Shown: positions 18,209 to 25,865 of the stretch, piece by piece
Position numbering within the stretch: the first letter of the stretch is position 1
How the letters are laid out: each line of letters opens with the position of its first letter
Assembly (NCBI RefSeq): GCF_036287215.1
Contig: NZ_CP142860.1
Coordinates: 2,790,001 to 2,854,000, forward strand
Origin: Caproiciproducens sp. CPB-2
Lineage (GTDB): Bacteria > Bacillota > Clostridia > Oscillospirales > Acutalibacteraceae
DNA: 64,000 bases
Reading direction: 5' to 3'
Notes under the pieces: generated by a model
Database searches by the model: none
Told to the model about the DNA's origin: nothing
The model's input: only the letters and a program-made list of their open reading frames with translations
Position numbers and translations under genes: made by a program

Positions 18209-18226
18209 ACTCCTTCCCGGGTAACG

Positions 18227-19426
18227 TTACTGCAGTTTTACCGTTTCCTGATAGACGGGCTCGGCGTTGACCATCTTCGCAACGTGGACCTCATGGACCA
18301 TGTCGTTGGTCGCATCCGTTGTCATAGTGCCGACCGGGACCTGCAGGTCCTTGGTAGCGGCAAGCGCGTCCCTGACCTTGGTTCTGTCCGTTGAGCCGGC
18401 GGTCTTGATGGCTTCCAGCAGAGAAACGGCCGCCCCGTAATAAGAAGCGGAATAGAGCTCCGCGGGGACATTGTACTTTGCTTCAAAATTCTTGACAAAA
18501 GTCTTGGTCACATCGACCGTGCTGGTGGAAACGAAATCCGTCACACCGTACCAACCCTCAATCTGCTCGGGCTTGCACATTTCAATCACCTGCGGCATGG
18601 TGATTCCGGGTGAGCAGACAACATTGACATTGAGCCCCAGGTCCTTGATCTGGCGGGCATGAATGGCAAGCTCAGGGTCATGGGTCCATATCAGAACGGT
18701 GTCCACCTTTGCGTTTTTCATCTTCATGATCTGGCCGGTAAAGTCTTTATCATTGGTGTTATGACCTTCCTCAACATACTCTACGCCCGCTTTTTGGCAA
18801 TAGGCCTTTGCCACCTCGTTGCCTCCGGTGCCGAACTCATCGTTATTATAAAACATGCCGACTTTTTTCGAGCCAAGCTTTTCAACCGCATACTGGGCGG
18901 CTACCTCCGCGAAAACCGCGTCGGACGCACGGCAGCGGAACAAAAACTTATTGTTGAGCTGGGAAATTTTCGGCGTTGTCCCTCCGGTTAAGGTCGGCAC
19001 CCCGGCGGAAGCCACAACCTGTTCCACAGCCATGGCGTTCGTGCTTCTGTGCGGGCCGACGATCCCTACGACCCCTTCGCTGATCAGCTTATTGGCGCAG
19101 GTGACCGCCATGTCCTGCAAAGTCTGGTCGTCCTCCGTCAGAAGTTCCACCTTTTTCCCGAGCAAGCCACCCTTTTCGTTGTACTCATCAACCGCGAGCT
19201 GAACCGCCTGCTGCATTCTGAGTCCGTTGAGGGGGTTCGCGCCCGTCAGCATGGCAATCAGGCCGATCTTGATCGTGTCGCCGGAGGACGCGGAACCTGA
19301 ACCGGCGGAGGTCTGCGCGCTGGCCGCGCCGGAGGAATCCGTGGGGGCAGAAGAACCGTTGCAGCCCGCAAGGCTCAGGGCCATACAAAATGCCAGAACA
19401 AATGCTACTAATCTGGTTTTTTTCAT
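18227..19426 (-). CDS. livJ: LIV-type ABC transporter substrate-binding lipoprotein
   Basis: The 399-residue precursor starts at ATG 19424-19426 behind AAAGGAGA. A lipoprotein signal ends in LAGC, so cysteine 22 would be lipidated, followed by a Ser/Ala/Gly-rich linker to about residue 50. The mature protein is a type I periplasmic-binding fold opening with IKIGLIAMLTGANPLNG and VGPHRS, typical of the Leu/Ile/Val-amide-urea group. Serine and threonine positions in GPHRS and TGGTTPK usually contact the ligand carboxylate. It precedes livHMGF and follows the dehydrogenase gene by 60 bp. Confidence 0.92.
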   Translation of the reverse strand: MKKTRLVAFVLAFCMALSLAGCNGSSAPTDSSGAASAQTSAGSGSASSGDTIKIGLIAMLTGANPLNGLRMQQAVQLAVDEYNEKGGLLGKKVELLTEDDQTLQDMAVTCANKLISEGVVGIVGPHRSTNAMAVEQVVASAGVPTLTGGTTPKISQLNNKFLFRCRASDAVFAEVAAQYAVEKLGSKKVGMFYNNDEFGTGGNEVAKAYCQKAGVEYVEEGHNTNDKDFTGQIMKMKNAKVDTVLIWTHDPELAIHARQIKDLGLNVNVVCSPGITMPQVIEMCKPEQIEGWYGVTDFVSTSTVDVTKTFVKNFEAKYNVPAELYSASYYGAAVSLLEAIKTAGSTDRTKVRDALAATKDLQVPVGTMTTDATNDMVHEVHVAKMVNAEPVYQETVKLQ

Positions 19427-19486
19427 AGGTAATCTCCTTTCATTTATCCGCATTTTGTTATGAATCAACCTTCATAACAAAACAGG

Positions 19487-20569
19487 TTACATAATGACCT
19501 TCATACATTCCTTGATTTTTTCATAGAGGGCCTTATCTTCCGGGATCGTCTTCCGGTGCGTATAATCGATCAGCTCCCGCACGGTTTCCGGCGTGCAGTC
19601 GATCCCCAGCTGCTCAATCCGGGTGGGAATCCCCATGGCGGCGAGCAGGGTTTTCGCTTCGTCGGTCTCCTTCTGAGGCGAACCGTTGACAGCCATTTGC
19701 AGGGGGATGGCCAGGCCGACGATCTCTCCATGGAGGAAATTTTTTCTCGCTTCCCTGTGCAGGCAGCAGACGGCGTCGTAGAAGTTGTGGGCAATGGCCA
19801 GCTGCTTTCCTCCGGTGGATAAATCGGAGACCATGCCGGTCAGCATGATATTCATACAGATCACATCGTCGAGCAGTGCGCTGTCCACTCTGTTTTTCGC
19901 GTCTTCAATCGCCTGCAGCGCTTTTTTGATATAGTTCTTATAGGTATAGTCCGCGATCCCCGTGGCGACTTCCGAAGTTGCCGTCATTCCCTCCGCGCCA
20001 AGATTGAGCATGGTAAAGTAAAATTCCGGTTTTTTGGCCATTGCGTCCGCAATGCCGGAAGCAAGGTAGCGTGCGGGGCAGTCGTCGGCGACAAAATCCA
20101 GGTCCACCAGCACCGCGCTGATTTCATGTGTTAAAAACTGGCTGCATGCAACGGAACCGTCCTCGCCGTAGGTTACGTAAAGGACCGCGTAGGCCGCACA
20201 GGTCGCGGCGGAAGTGGGCGCCGTGATGATTTTTCTGTCCGTAAGATTTCCCGCCCCCTTGGCGATATCAATCACCTTGCCGCCGCCCAGACCGACAACC
20301 ACTTCCGAGCCGGTGTCCCGCAGCCTTTTCGCGATCCACTCAAAGGATTTTTGTGTGGAAGGCCCGTCGAACTCGTCGACCGTAAAGCGGATTCCGCTTT
20401 TTTCCATGCTTTCCTTTACAATATGGCCGGTTTTGCTCCAAACCGTTGAATCAGTTACTATGTAGGCTGTTTTACCGCAGAAGGATACTTCCTGCCCGAT
20501 CTGCTTCAGCGCGCCGTGGCATTGGGCATATCTTCCAGCGCCCACCTGAATGTTGTTACCGTCTAACAT
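19487..20569 (-). CDS. Iron-containing (glycerol-dehydrogenase-like) alcohol dehydrogenase
   Basis: The 360-residue protein starts at ATG 20567-20569 behind AGGAGG. The NAD-binding VVGLGGGKVIDIAKG motif is near residue 90. Candidate metal ligands are the aspartate in SGIADAMAK and histidines in LAIAHNFYD and FLHGEIVGLAIP, as in GldA. It is the first gene of the presumed dehydrogenase-LIV-racemase operon, with a perfect AT palindrome 130 bp upstream. It likely oxidises a hydroxyl group of the imported compound or reduces its keto form. The substrate is not known. Confidence 0.87.
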   Translation of the reverse strand: MLDGNNIQVGAGRYAQCHGALKQIGQEVSFCGKTAYIVTDSTVWSKTGHIVKESMEKSGIRFTVDEFDGPSTQKSFEWIAKRLRDTGSEVVVGLGGGKVIDIAKGAGNLTDRKIITAPTSAATCAAYAVLYVTYGEDGSVACSQFLTHEISAVLVDLDFVADDCPARYLASGIADAMAKKPEFYFTMLNLGAEGMTATSEVATGIADYTYKNYIKKALQAIEDAKNRVDSALLDDVICMNIMLTGMVSDLSTGGKQLAIAHNFYDAVCCLHREARKNFLHGEIVGLAIPLQMAVNGSPQKETDEAKTLLAAMGIPTRIEQLGIDCTPETVRELIDYTHRKTIPEDKALYEKIKECMKVIM

Positions 20570-20698
20570 TCTGTGACCTCCTATTTCTGGATCAATTGGT
20601 GTAAATCCATGTAATATCTCAAAAGCTGAATTCCGGGGCCGCCGCAGAGAAAACGGCCCAAAATCAGCCAGATCGAGCAATAACTTTATTTTTAATTT

Positions 20699-20720
20699 TA
20701 AATAAAAAATTTTTTATTTA
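20699..20720. promoter_or_regulatory. Perfect 22-bp AT palindrome upstream of the dehydrogenase-LIV operon
   Basis: The site reads T-A3-T-A6-T6-A-T3-A and is a perfect palindrome. Its central 20 bases match the 13386-13407 palindrome. It lies between the terminator of GntR regulator 2 and the dehydrogenase start, where the operon promoter should be. Confidence 0.6.
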
Positions 20721-20731
20721 TTTTTTTAAAC

Positions 20732-20750
20732 CCCTCCCGATTGGGGAGGG
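20732..20750 (-). terminator. Short terminator after GntR regulator 2
   Basis: CCCTCCC (20732-20738) pairs with GGGAGGG (20744-20750) around a 5-nt loop. On the minus strand it follows the GntR stop at 20768 and leads into GTTT and an A/T-rich tract. Confidence 0.55.
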
Positions 20751-20767
20751 ATGTTTTATTTTTCTAT

Positions 20768-21442
20768 TTACATTTCATTGACGCTTGGAAAGCCGGACTT
20801 TTTACGAATTTCCAGCAGTTGGCCGCGAATACTTAAAATATGTTCTTCGACCAAAGCAATAGCCTTTTCTTCATCAAACTGTTTCAGATAGGCGAGCAAG
20901 GCCATATGGTCGGCGGACGCAACTCCCTGCATTCGGCTTGCGGAATTCATAGTAAGGTAGCTGGCGACCAGGAACCTGCCCTGAATGGAGTCGTAGACGT
21001 CCGTAATGCAGTCGTTGCCCGCCAAAGCCACCATTTTCTTGTGAAAGTTGAGGTCTTCCTTACAGGATTTCACGTATTCCCCCTGCTTAACATACTCGCC
21101 GCACAGAAGTGCGGGCTGAGTCAGGGATTCCACAGCGTTACCGTCTTTTCTATCGCATATTTCCGTGACGGCAAATCGTTCAATCAGGATTCTCGCCTTA
21201 CAGATATCGGTGATCTCCTTATCGTCGTACTGGGGAACGATGATGCGCCCGTTGCTTTTCACTTCAAGAATCCGCTCGTTCGCAAGTAATTTAACCGCCT
21301 GTATGACGGGGGTACGGCTTACGCCGTATTTGTCCGTCAGTTCGTCGACAAAAATTTTCTGCCCCTGCAGATACTCCCCGCTGATCAGACTGTCTTTTAT
21401 TTTCTCATAGACAATCATGTCCAGATTTTTTTTTATTGACAC
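20768..21442 (-). CDS. GntR-family (FadR/FCD-like) transcriptional regulator 2
   Basis: The 224-residue protein is a paralogue of the regulator at 12660-13310: both begin with S(V/I)KKNLD and share SRTP(I/V)IQAVK in the recognition helix, so they probably bind similar DNA. The C-terminal helical domain keeps DLNFHKKM and an HILSIRGQL histidine segment. The start is taken as GTG 21440-21442, behind AAGGA and matching the paralogue's start; an ATG at 21481 would add 13 residues. An AT-rich A6T7 tract lies 80-100 bp upstream. The two copies bracket the importer operon. Confidence 0.86.
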   Translation of the reverse strand: MSIKKNLDMIVYEKIKDSLISGEYLQGQKIFVDELTDKYGVSRTPVIQAVKLLANERILEVKSNGRIIVPQYDDKEITDICKARILIERFAVTEICDRKDGNAVESLTQPALLCGEYVKQGEYVKSCKEDLNFHKKMVALAGNDCITDVYDSIQGRFLVASYLTMNSASRMQGVASADHMALLAYLKQFDEEKAIALVEEHILSIRGQLLEIRKKSGFPSVNEM

Positions 21443-21745
21443 GGTGCATCGTCCTTCGTATTTCGATCTTTTCTTTATCATATATCAAACCTGTACAAAA
21501 AACAATAGGAAATTAAAAATTTAATATAAAAAATTTTTTTAGACTCTTACTATTGCGGAAACATCTTCATAGATTATCATTTTAAATTTCATAAGCAAAA
21601 TTACTGGTCATGCCGAGAAGTTTGCCGATCAAATAAAATATGTTTAAAGATAAGATTGACAAATACGAAAAACCGGAATAAGATAGTGTAGTAAGTAGTA
21701 AGTAGTAAGTAAAATTCAGCTATTTCATAAATAGGGGGACTTCTT
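21443..21745. other. Intergenic region with AT-rich site, sigma-A promoter and 7-bp tandem repeats
   Basis: The 303-bp region separates the divergent GntR 2 and the gene at 21746. It holds an imperfect AT palindrome (about 21525-21541, A6T7 core), a plus-strand promoter TTGACA (21656-21661), 17-bp spacer and TAAGAT (21679-21684), and three tandem GTAGTAA copies at 21688-21708 that would lie at the transcript start. No ORF with a ribosome site was seen. Confidence 0.6.
21656..21684 (+). promoter_or_regulatory. Sigma-A-type promoter for the 21746 gene
   Basis: TTGACA at 21656-21661 is perfect, the spacer is 17 bp, and the -10 is TAAGAT (4 of 6). The start site would fall near 21691, within the GTAGTAA repeats, leaving a leader of about 55 nt. 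Confidence 0.65.
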
Positions 21746-22738
21746 GTGAAGGATTTGAAGTTAACGCAGAGCTTTTCGATGATCGCGCTGAATGCACAGA
21801 ACAGCCTTTACCTGACTACTGTAAAAAAGGTGGCCCTCCGATGCATGGCCGCTTCCATAATTCTGGAAGTGCTTCTGGACAATCACACGGACAAGGGCTG
21901 GAATACGGTGGATTTACAGAATATCGCTTTCCCCGATTCGGAAGGATACCGTCAAGCTGTCCTGGAACCGATTCAGCATAAAAAAGTCAATGCCTCACGG
22001 GCTTTCAGCCTGAAACAGTGCCTGAAAGCGGCTTCCGCGCTGTCCGGCAAGAGGTTAAAAAAGCTGGAAAAGAACGTCGCCGATTCCCTGAGAAGTCAGG
22101 ACCTGATCGAAGAGATTCCGAATCTGCTGGGCTGCGACCTGTATTTCGATTCTGCCGGGGTCCCGTATATGGAATATCGCAGCAACATTCCGGAATACGC
22201 GGCAATTACAGAAAACGTAAAGGCGGAAATTCTGGAAAACGGTCCTGTAACGGATGAAACCGTCTGTATGCTCTGGCTTTTGCGTGAAAGCGGCTGTTTC
22301 AGCGACTTCTTTTCCCTCAATGACCTGGAAACGGTCGCTGTCAGAATGAACGGGCTCTATCACCAAAATCCTCTTGCGAAAGCCTTATACCCTATCCGTA
22401 TCCGCCGCGGCGCAGAGCTGGCGGTCAAGCAGTTCCTGCATTGGAAAAAAAGAGTTTTTAAAAGACCTTTCGCTGCGGGTATCAATTTTGTTTACCCTGT
22501 TCTTGAGCGCTCTCAATCGGTTTTTATTGATACGGAGGCCTGGTTTTCCGGTTCGGACAAAAGGCTGGAGGACGTTAAAAACCGGCTGAAATTATACGGT
22601 CATACATTCACGGTACTACAGACCGGGGCGGTTCCGATCATTAAAATAGACAATCTGGTTTATAAGGCAGTTCCGCAGGCGATTTACGGGAGGGTTCCGA
22701 TTCACGGAGTCCGCCTGATGCCCCGCCTCCCTTTTTGA
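21746..22738 (+). CDS. Uncharacterised protein, weakly reminiscent of GPP34 (GOLPH3-like)
   Basis: The 330-residue protein starts at GTG 21746. The N-terminal stretch KLTQSFSMIALNAQ followed by a helix ending in AASIILEVLL recalls the start of GPP34 domain proteins, but I cannot confirm it. No signal peptide, clear membrane segment or catalytic motif is visible. The C-terminal third is basic and beta-rich (HGVRLMPRLPF). It forms a likely two-gene operon with the MerR-like gene 14 bp downstream. If GPP34-like it could bind phosphoinositide-like or acidic membranes; otherwise function is unknown. Confidence 0.75.
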   Translation: MKDLKLTQSFSMIALNAQNSLYLTTVKKVALRCMAASIILEVLLDNHTDKGWNTVDLQNIAFPDSEGYRQAVLEPIQHKKVNASRAFSLKQCLKAASALSGKRLKKLEKNVADSLRSQDLIEEIPNLLGCDLYFDSAGVPYMEYRSNIPEYAAITENVKAEILENGPVTDETVCMLWLLRESGCFSDFFSLNDLETVAVRMNGLYHQNPLAKALYPIRIRRGAELAVKQFLHWKKRVFKRPFAAGINFVYPVLERSQSVFIDTEAWFSGSDKRLEDVKNRLKLYGHTFTVLQTGAVPIIKIDNLVYKAVPQAIYGRVPIHGVRLMPRLPF

Positions 22739-22752
22739 AGGAGTAAAAAATC

Positions 22753-23037
22753 ATGTCGAGACAACGTACTATGGATGCTATCCTGGTCTCCGAATATGTC
22801 TCCATCGGTGAACTGGTGCGTATTACCGGGTGCCGCTACAGTACGCTCAAGTTTTACACGGAAGAAAACATGCTGCCGTTTGAACAGGCTGAGCAAAACC
22901 TGACCAGAAGGTATCGAAGAGAAGAGACCGTGAAAAGAACCCAATGGATTAAAAAATTAAAAGAGGATGGACTCAGTATTCCGCAAATCAAGAATGTTTT
23001 GCAGACAGCCCCGAAAAAAGAAAGCGACCCCGGTTGA
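22753..23037 (+). CDS. Small MerR-like DNA-binding protein
   Basis: The 94-residue protein starts at ATG 22753 behind GAAGGAG. SIGELVRITGCRYSTLKFYT matches the MerR winged-helix recognition region, and RRYRREETVKRTQWIKKLKEDG resembles the second half of the domain. It lacks the long coiled-coil and effector region of full MerR proteins, so it resembles an Xis-like or single-domain regulator. Co-transcription with the 21746 gene suggests a joint role. Its terminator has been split by the IS element that follows. Confidence 0.72.
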   Translation: MSRQRTMDAILVSEYVSIGELVRITGCRYSTLKFYTEENMLPFEQAEQNLTRRYRREETVKRTQWIKKLKEDGLSIPQIKNVLQTAPKKESDPG

Positions 23038-23140
23038 CCGCCGTACAGAAATTTTCGGAACATGCAAAAAACCGCCGTCGGGAGCAATGGTGTGCACCCC
23101 GTCAAGAGGACAATGAAAAAATAAAAAGATTTTTAGGACT

Positions 23141-23166
23141 GCTGTCCGCCGGAACCGGCGGGCAGC
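23141..23166. terminator. Terminator carried by the IS (copy 1)
   Basis: A 12-bp stem (23141-23152 with 23155-23166, one G-T pair) with an AA loop follows the OrfB stop on the minus strand. AATTTTT follows on the plus side, so it may stop read-in from the neighbouring gene as well as transposase transcripts. Confidence 0.7.
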
Positions 23167-23171
23167 AATTT

Positions 23172-24074
23172 TTACGCAGCTTTTGCGTACTGTGCATGGA
23201 ACTCCATGGGTGTCATAACAGACAATCGGCGCTGCAGTCGCCGGTAGTTGTAAAAGTAAATATACTCTGAAATGGCTTGCGTGATCTGTTTCCGGTCGGT
23301 GAATTTGCGTCCATAGTACATTTCCCGTTTGAGGATACCCCAAAAGCCTTCCATCGGCCCATTGTCAATACAGTGCGCCACTCTGGACATGCTTTGCTTC
23401 ATCTTGGCGGCATGCAATTTCGAGTGAAAAGAACGGCTGGTATACTGGTACCCCCGGTCACTGTGAAATAGCGGGTGTGCGTCCGGATTAGCGGCCACGG
23501 CAGCATCCAGCGTATTGAATACCAACCTGTTGTCATTATGATCGCCTACGGCATAGGCAACGATGCGCCGGTCGTACAAGTCCAGAATAGCGCTCAGATA
23601 AACCTTGCGGATTTCCGGGCCGATGAAATACTTGAATTCCGTTACATCGGTCAACCATTTTCGGTTCGGAGCGTCCGCATAAAATTTGCGGTTCAAATAG
23701 TTTTTGGCAATGTATTCCGGCGATGCCGCACTTTTTGTGCACCCGTGCCGACGGTATTTGACGCTGGACTGAATATGAAGTGCACGGTCGATGCGGAGTA
23801 CTCGCTTGTCGTTGACATGAATGCCATGATGCCTGTCCAACTCATCCCGTATTCTGCGGTATCCCATATCCGTATGCAGGCTATGGATTTTCTCGACCTC
23901 GCCTGCGATGAGTTCGTTTTCCAACTCGCGGCTGCTTTTCGGGTGCTTCAGCCATCTGTAATACGCCGAGCGCGTGATGTGCAGAAAGCCGCAGAGTTTC
24001 CAAACAGGGAATACCCGTTCCGCAGACAGCGTGCTTACCGCGCCGTAAGCCGCCGGATGCCTGATGAAGCTCAA
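23172..24074 (-). CDS. IS3-family transposase OrfB, copy 1
   Basis: The 300-residue protein is the integrase-like catalytic subunit. An N-terminal HTH_21 region (ITRSAYYRWLKHP) precedes the rve core with the DDE residues in LTDVTEF, FHSDRGYQYTS and PMEGFWGILKRE. The start is TTG 24072-24074 behind GGAGG, overlapping the OrfA stop by 4 bp. The frame is -1 relative to OrfA and is open back to the A7 tract at 24101-24107, so an OrfAB fusion by frameshifting at A-AAA-AAG is also expected. Confidence 0.92.
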   Translation of the reverse strand: MSFIRHPAAYGAVSTLSAERVFPVWKLCGFLHITRSAYYRWLKHPKSSRELENELIAGEVEKIHSLHTDMGYRRIRDELDRHHGIHVNDKRVLRIDRALHIQSSVKYRRHGCTKSAASPEYIAKNYLNRKFYADAPNRKWLTDVTEFKYFIGPEIRKVYLSAILDLYDRRIVAYAVGDHNDNRLVFNTLDAAVAANPDAHPLFHSDRGYQYTSRSFHSKLHAAKMKQSMSRVAHCIDNGPMEGFWGILKREMYYGRKFTDRKQITQAISEYIYFYNYRRLQRRLSVMTPMEFHAQYAKAA

Positions 24075-24751
24075 CGTCGCCTCCTCTCCAATTCCTTCAC
24101 TTTTTTTAACAGAGCGTTCTCCATTTCCAGATCATAGTTTTTCCGTTCAAGCTGAGCAACCTTGTCTCTGAGTTCTTCTTCCGGCGTCCGGCTCGGAAGC
24201 GTCCCGGCCCGGTGTCCCCGCCGGTCCTCCAGCCCCGCCCTGCCCATATTTCGGTATTTCCTCGTCCAGGTGTAAACCTGCTGGTAAGAAACTCGATACT
24301 TAAGCGCTGTACCGCCGTAATCATTCCCGTTGACGATACACGCTTTTACGATCTCCATCCGTTCTTTCGCGGTTGTATCCCGGCCCTTCGTCATGCGACT
24401 CCCTCCCGTATGTATCCTGAAGTCTTCATGACAATTATATACCCTCAGCCAATCCCTGAGCTGCCGGGTATCACGGATTCCGTACTTTTCGCAGATTTCC
24501 TGAAGAGAACCTTTCCCAGCAAGATAATCCAAAACTGCCGATAGTTTCGTTTCCTTGCCGTATGCCCGGTCGTGTCCGTGGGTCAGAAACCCCGCAGGCC
24601 CTTCCGTCTTGTACCGACTGACCCAACGCGCAATCGTCTTGCAATCTACTCCCGCCTGTTTTCCTGCTTCGCTGTATCCAATTTTGCCTGACAAATACAA
24701 TTCTACAATACGGATCTTTTCTTCGGCTGTTGTCTTCTTCCTATTCGGCAT
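24071..24751 (-). CDS. IS3-family transposase OrfA, copy 1
   Basis: The 226-residue protein has two helix-turn-helix domains (about residues 5-55 and 120-180) and a C-terminal coiled coil rich in leucine (VAQLERKNYDLEMENALLKK). It would bind the terminal repeats. It is longer than the usual 90-170 residues of IS3 OrfA because of the doubled HTH. The A7 run near its 3' end is a typical -1 frameshift site. Confidence 0.92.
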   Translation of the reverse strand: MPNRKKTTAEEKIRIVELYLSGKIGYSEAGKQAGVDCKTIARWVSRYKTEGPAGFLTHGHDRAYGKETKLSAVLDYLAGKGSLQEICEKYGIRDTRQLRDWLRVYNCHEDFRIHTGGSRMTKGRDTTAKERMEIVKACIVNGNDYGGTALKYRVSYQQVYTWTRKYRNMGRAGLEDRRGHRAGTLPSRTPEEELRDKVAQLERKNYDLEMENALLKKVKELERRRR

Positions 24752-24858
24752 AATTTTACCCCCAGACTGAAGAACAGTGCTTTTTTATTTCACTGTCCTA
24801 TCTGGGGGTAGCATATCACAAATCCCGGCGGCGGTTTTCTATACGGTTCAGGAATCGT

Positions 24859-25824
24859 TCAGAGCGTGGTAAGCAAAAATCCCAGACTGCCCTTCAGCGC
24901 ATAACCGCCCATCCCCGCGGGGATAAAGAGGCTGTCTCCCTTTTGAAGCGGAACCGGCGTTTCTTCCTCACGGCAAAGCGTTCCTTCGCCGGAAACACAC
25001 AGCAGCGACTGAAAGCTAAAGGTGTCGGCCGTCATTGCCGTTTCACCGGAAAGCGCAATCCGGGATACGGTAAAATACGGGCAGGACGCCAGCAGCGTTC
25101 TGACACAGTCCCCGTCCCTCACCGGTTCGCCCTGCGGCTTCGCCGAGCGGACGGGCCGTTTCAGCTGCGTGACATCCAGCGCTTTGTCCACGTGCAGCGC
25201 GCGCGGTTTTCCGTCCGCACCGACCCTTCCATAATCGTAAATGCGGTAGGTCGTGTTGGAATTCTGCTGGATTTCGGCAAGGACGATCCCCGCGCCGATC
25301 GCGTGAAGCGTTCCCGCGTCGATAAAGAACACGTCGCCCGGATGGACTTCCACTTTGTTTAACACTTCCGTCAATGTCTGATTGCGGATTCGCCCGGCGA
25401 ATTCCTCTTTGCTGATTTCCTTCCGGAAACCGTAGTAAAGATAGGCGCCCGGCTCGTTTTCCAGAATATACCACATTTCCGTCTTGCCGTATTCGCCCTC
25501 GTGCTCCAGAGCGTATTCGTTGTCGGGATGGACCTGTATGGACAGACGGTCCTGCGCGTCGATCAGCTTAACCAGCACCGGAAACTGCTCAAAACGGCCG
25601 CAGTTTGTTCCCAGAATCCCCCGTCCCTCCTGCGCGATCAGGTCTTTCAGCGTCATTCCGTCGAAGATTCCCCCGGAAATCACGGACAGTCCGTCCGGAT
25701 GGCAGGAGAGCATCCAGCTTTCCGCCAGCTTCTGCGCGGCGCTTTGCTGGCGGTACTCCGTCCTGAGCTTTGTTCCTCCCCAAAGATAATCCTTGCAGGG
25801 AGCAATGAGTTTCAGCGGTCCCAA
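24859..25824 (-). CDS. manA: Mannose-6-phosphate isomerase, class I (ManA)
   Basis: The 321-residue cupin enzyme interconverts mannose-6-phosphate and fructose-6-phosphate. It opens with PLKLIAPCKDYLWGGTKL. Zinc ligands are expected in IQVHPDNEYALEHEG and in the FIDAGTLHAIGAG motif. TTG 25822-25824 behind AAAGGGG gives the normal family N-terminus; ATG 25864-25866, overlapping the upstream stop by one base, is an alternative that would add 14 residues. It ends the frv-like operon, so the incoming PTS sugar phosphate may be mannose-related. Its terminator was split by the IS. Confidence 0.87.
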   Translation of the reverse strand: MGPLKLIAPCKDYLWGGTKLRTEYRQQSAAQKLAESWMLSCHPDGLSVISGGIFDGMTLKDLIAQEGRGILGTNCGRFEQFPVLVKLIDAQDRLSIQVHPDNEYALEHEGEYGKTEMWYILENEPGAYLYYGFRKEISKEEFAGRIRNQTLTEVLNKVEVHPGDVFFIDAGTLHAIGAGIVLAEIQQNSNTTYRIYDYGRVGADGKPRALHVDKALDVTQLKRPVRSAKPQGEPVRDGDCVRTLLASCPYFTVSRIALSGETAMTADTFSFQSLLCVSGEGTLCREEETPVPLQKGDSLFIPAGMGGYALKGSLGFLLTTL

Positions 25825-25865
25825 GTCAATGACCCCTTTCCGTTGTTGTCCCGGCCTTTTACGCA

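Larger units (their letters stand above)
23088..24818 (-). mobile_element. IS3-family insertion sequence, copy 1
   Basis: The element is 1731 bp, begins TG and ends CA, with imperfect 25-bp terminal inverted repeats (17 of 25 positions match). A 3-bp target duplication CAA flanks it (23085-23087, 24819-24821). It encodes OrfA (24071-24751) and OrfB (23172-24074) on the minus strand, plus an internal terminator at the left end. An apparently identical copy lies at 52478-54208 in the same orientation. Near-identity points to recent transposition. Confidence 0.92.
23068..24838. terminator. Rho-independent terminator split by IS insertion (arms 23068-23083 and 24823-24838)
   Basis: The two arms form a 16-bp stem (one T-G wobble) with A4 before and T4 after, serving the convergent MerR-like and manA genes. 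Removing the IS and one CAA target copy restores a 5-nt GCAAA loop. The arms are now 1.7 kb apart. Confidence 0.8.

Noticed and set aside
21688..21708. CRISPR-like short repeats
   Set aside because: Only three contiguous 7-bp units without spacers, and no cas genes in the window.
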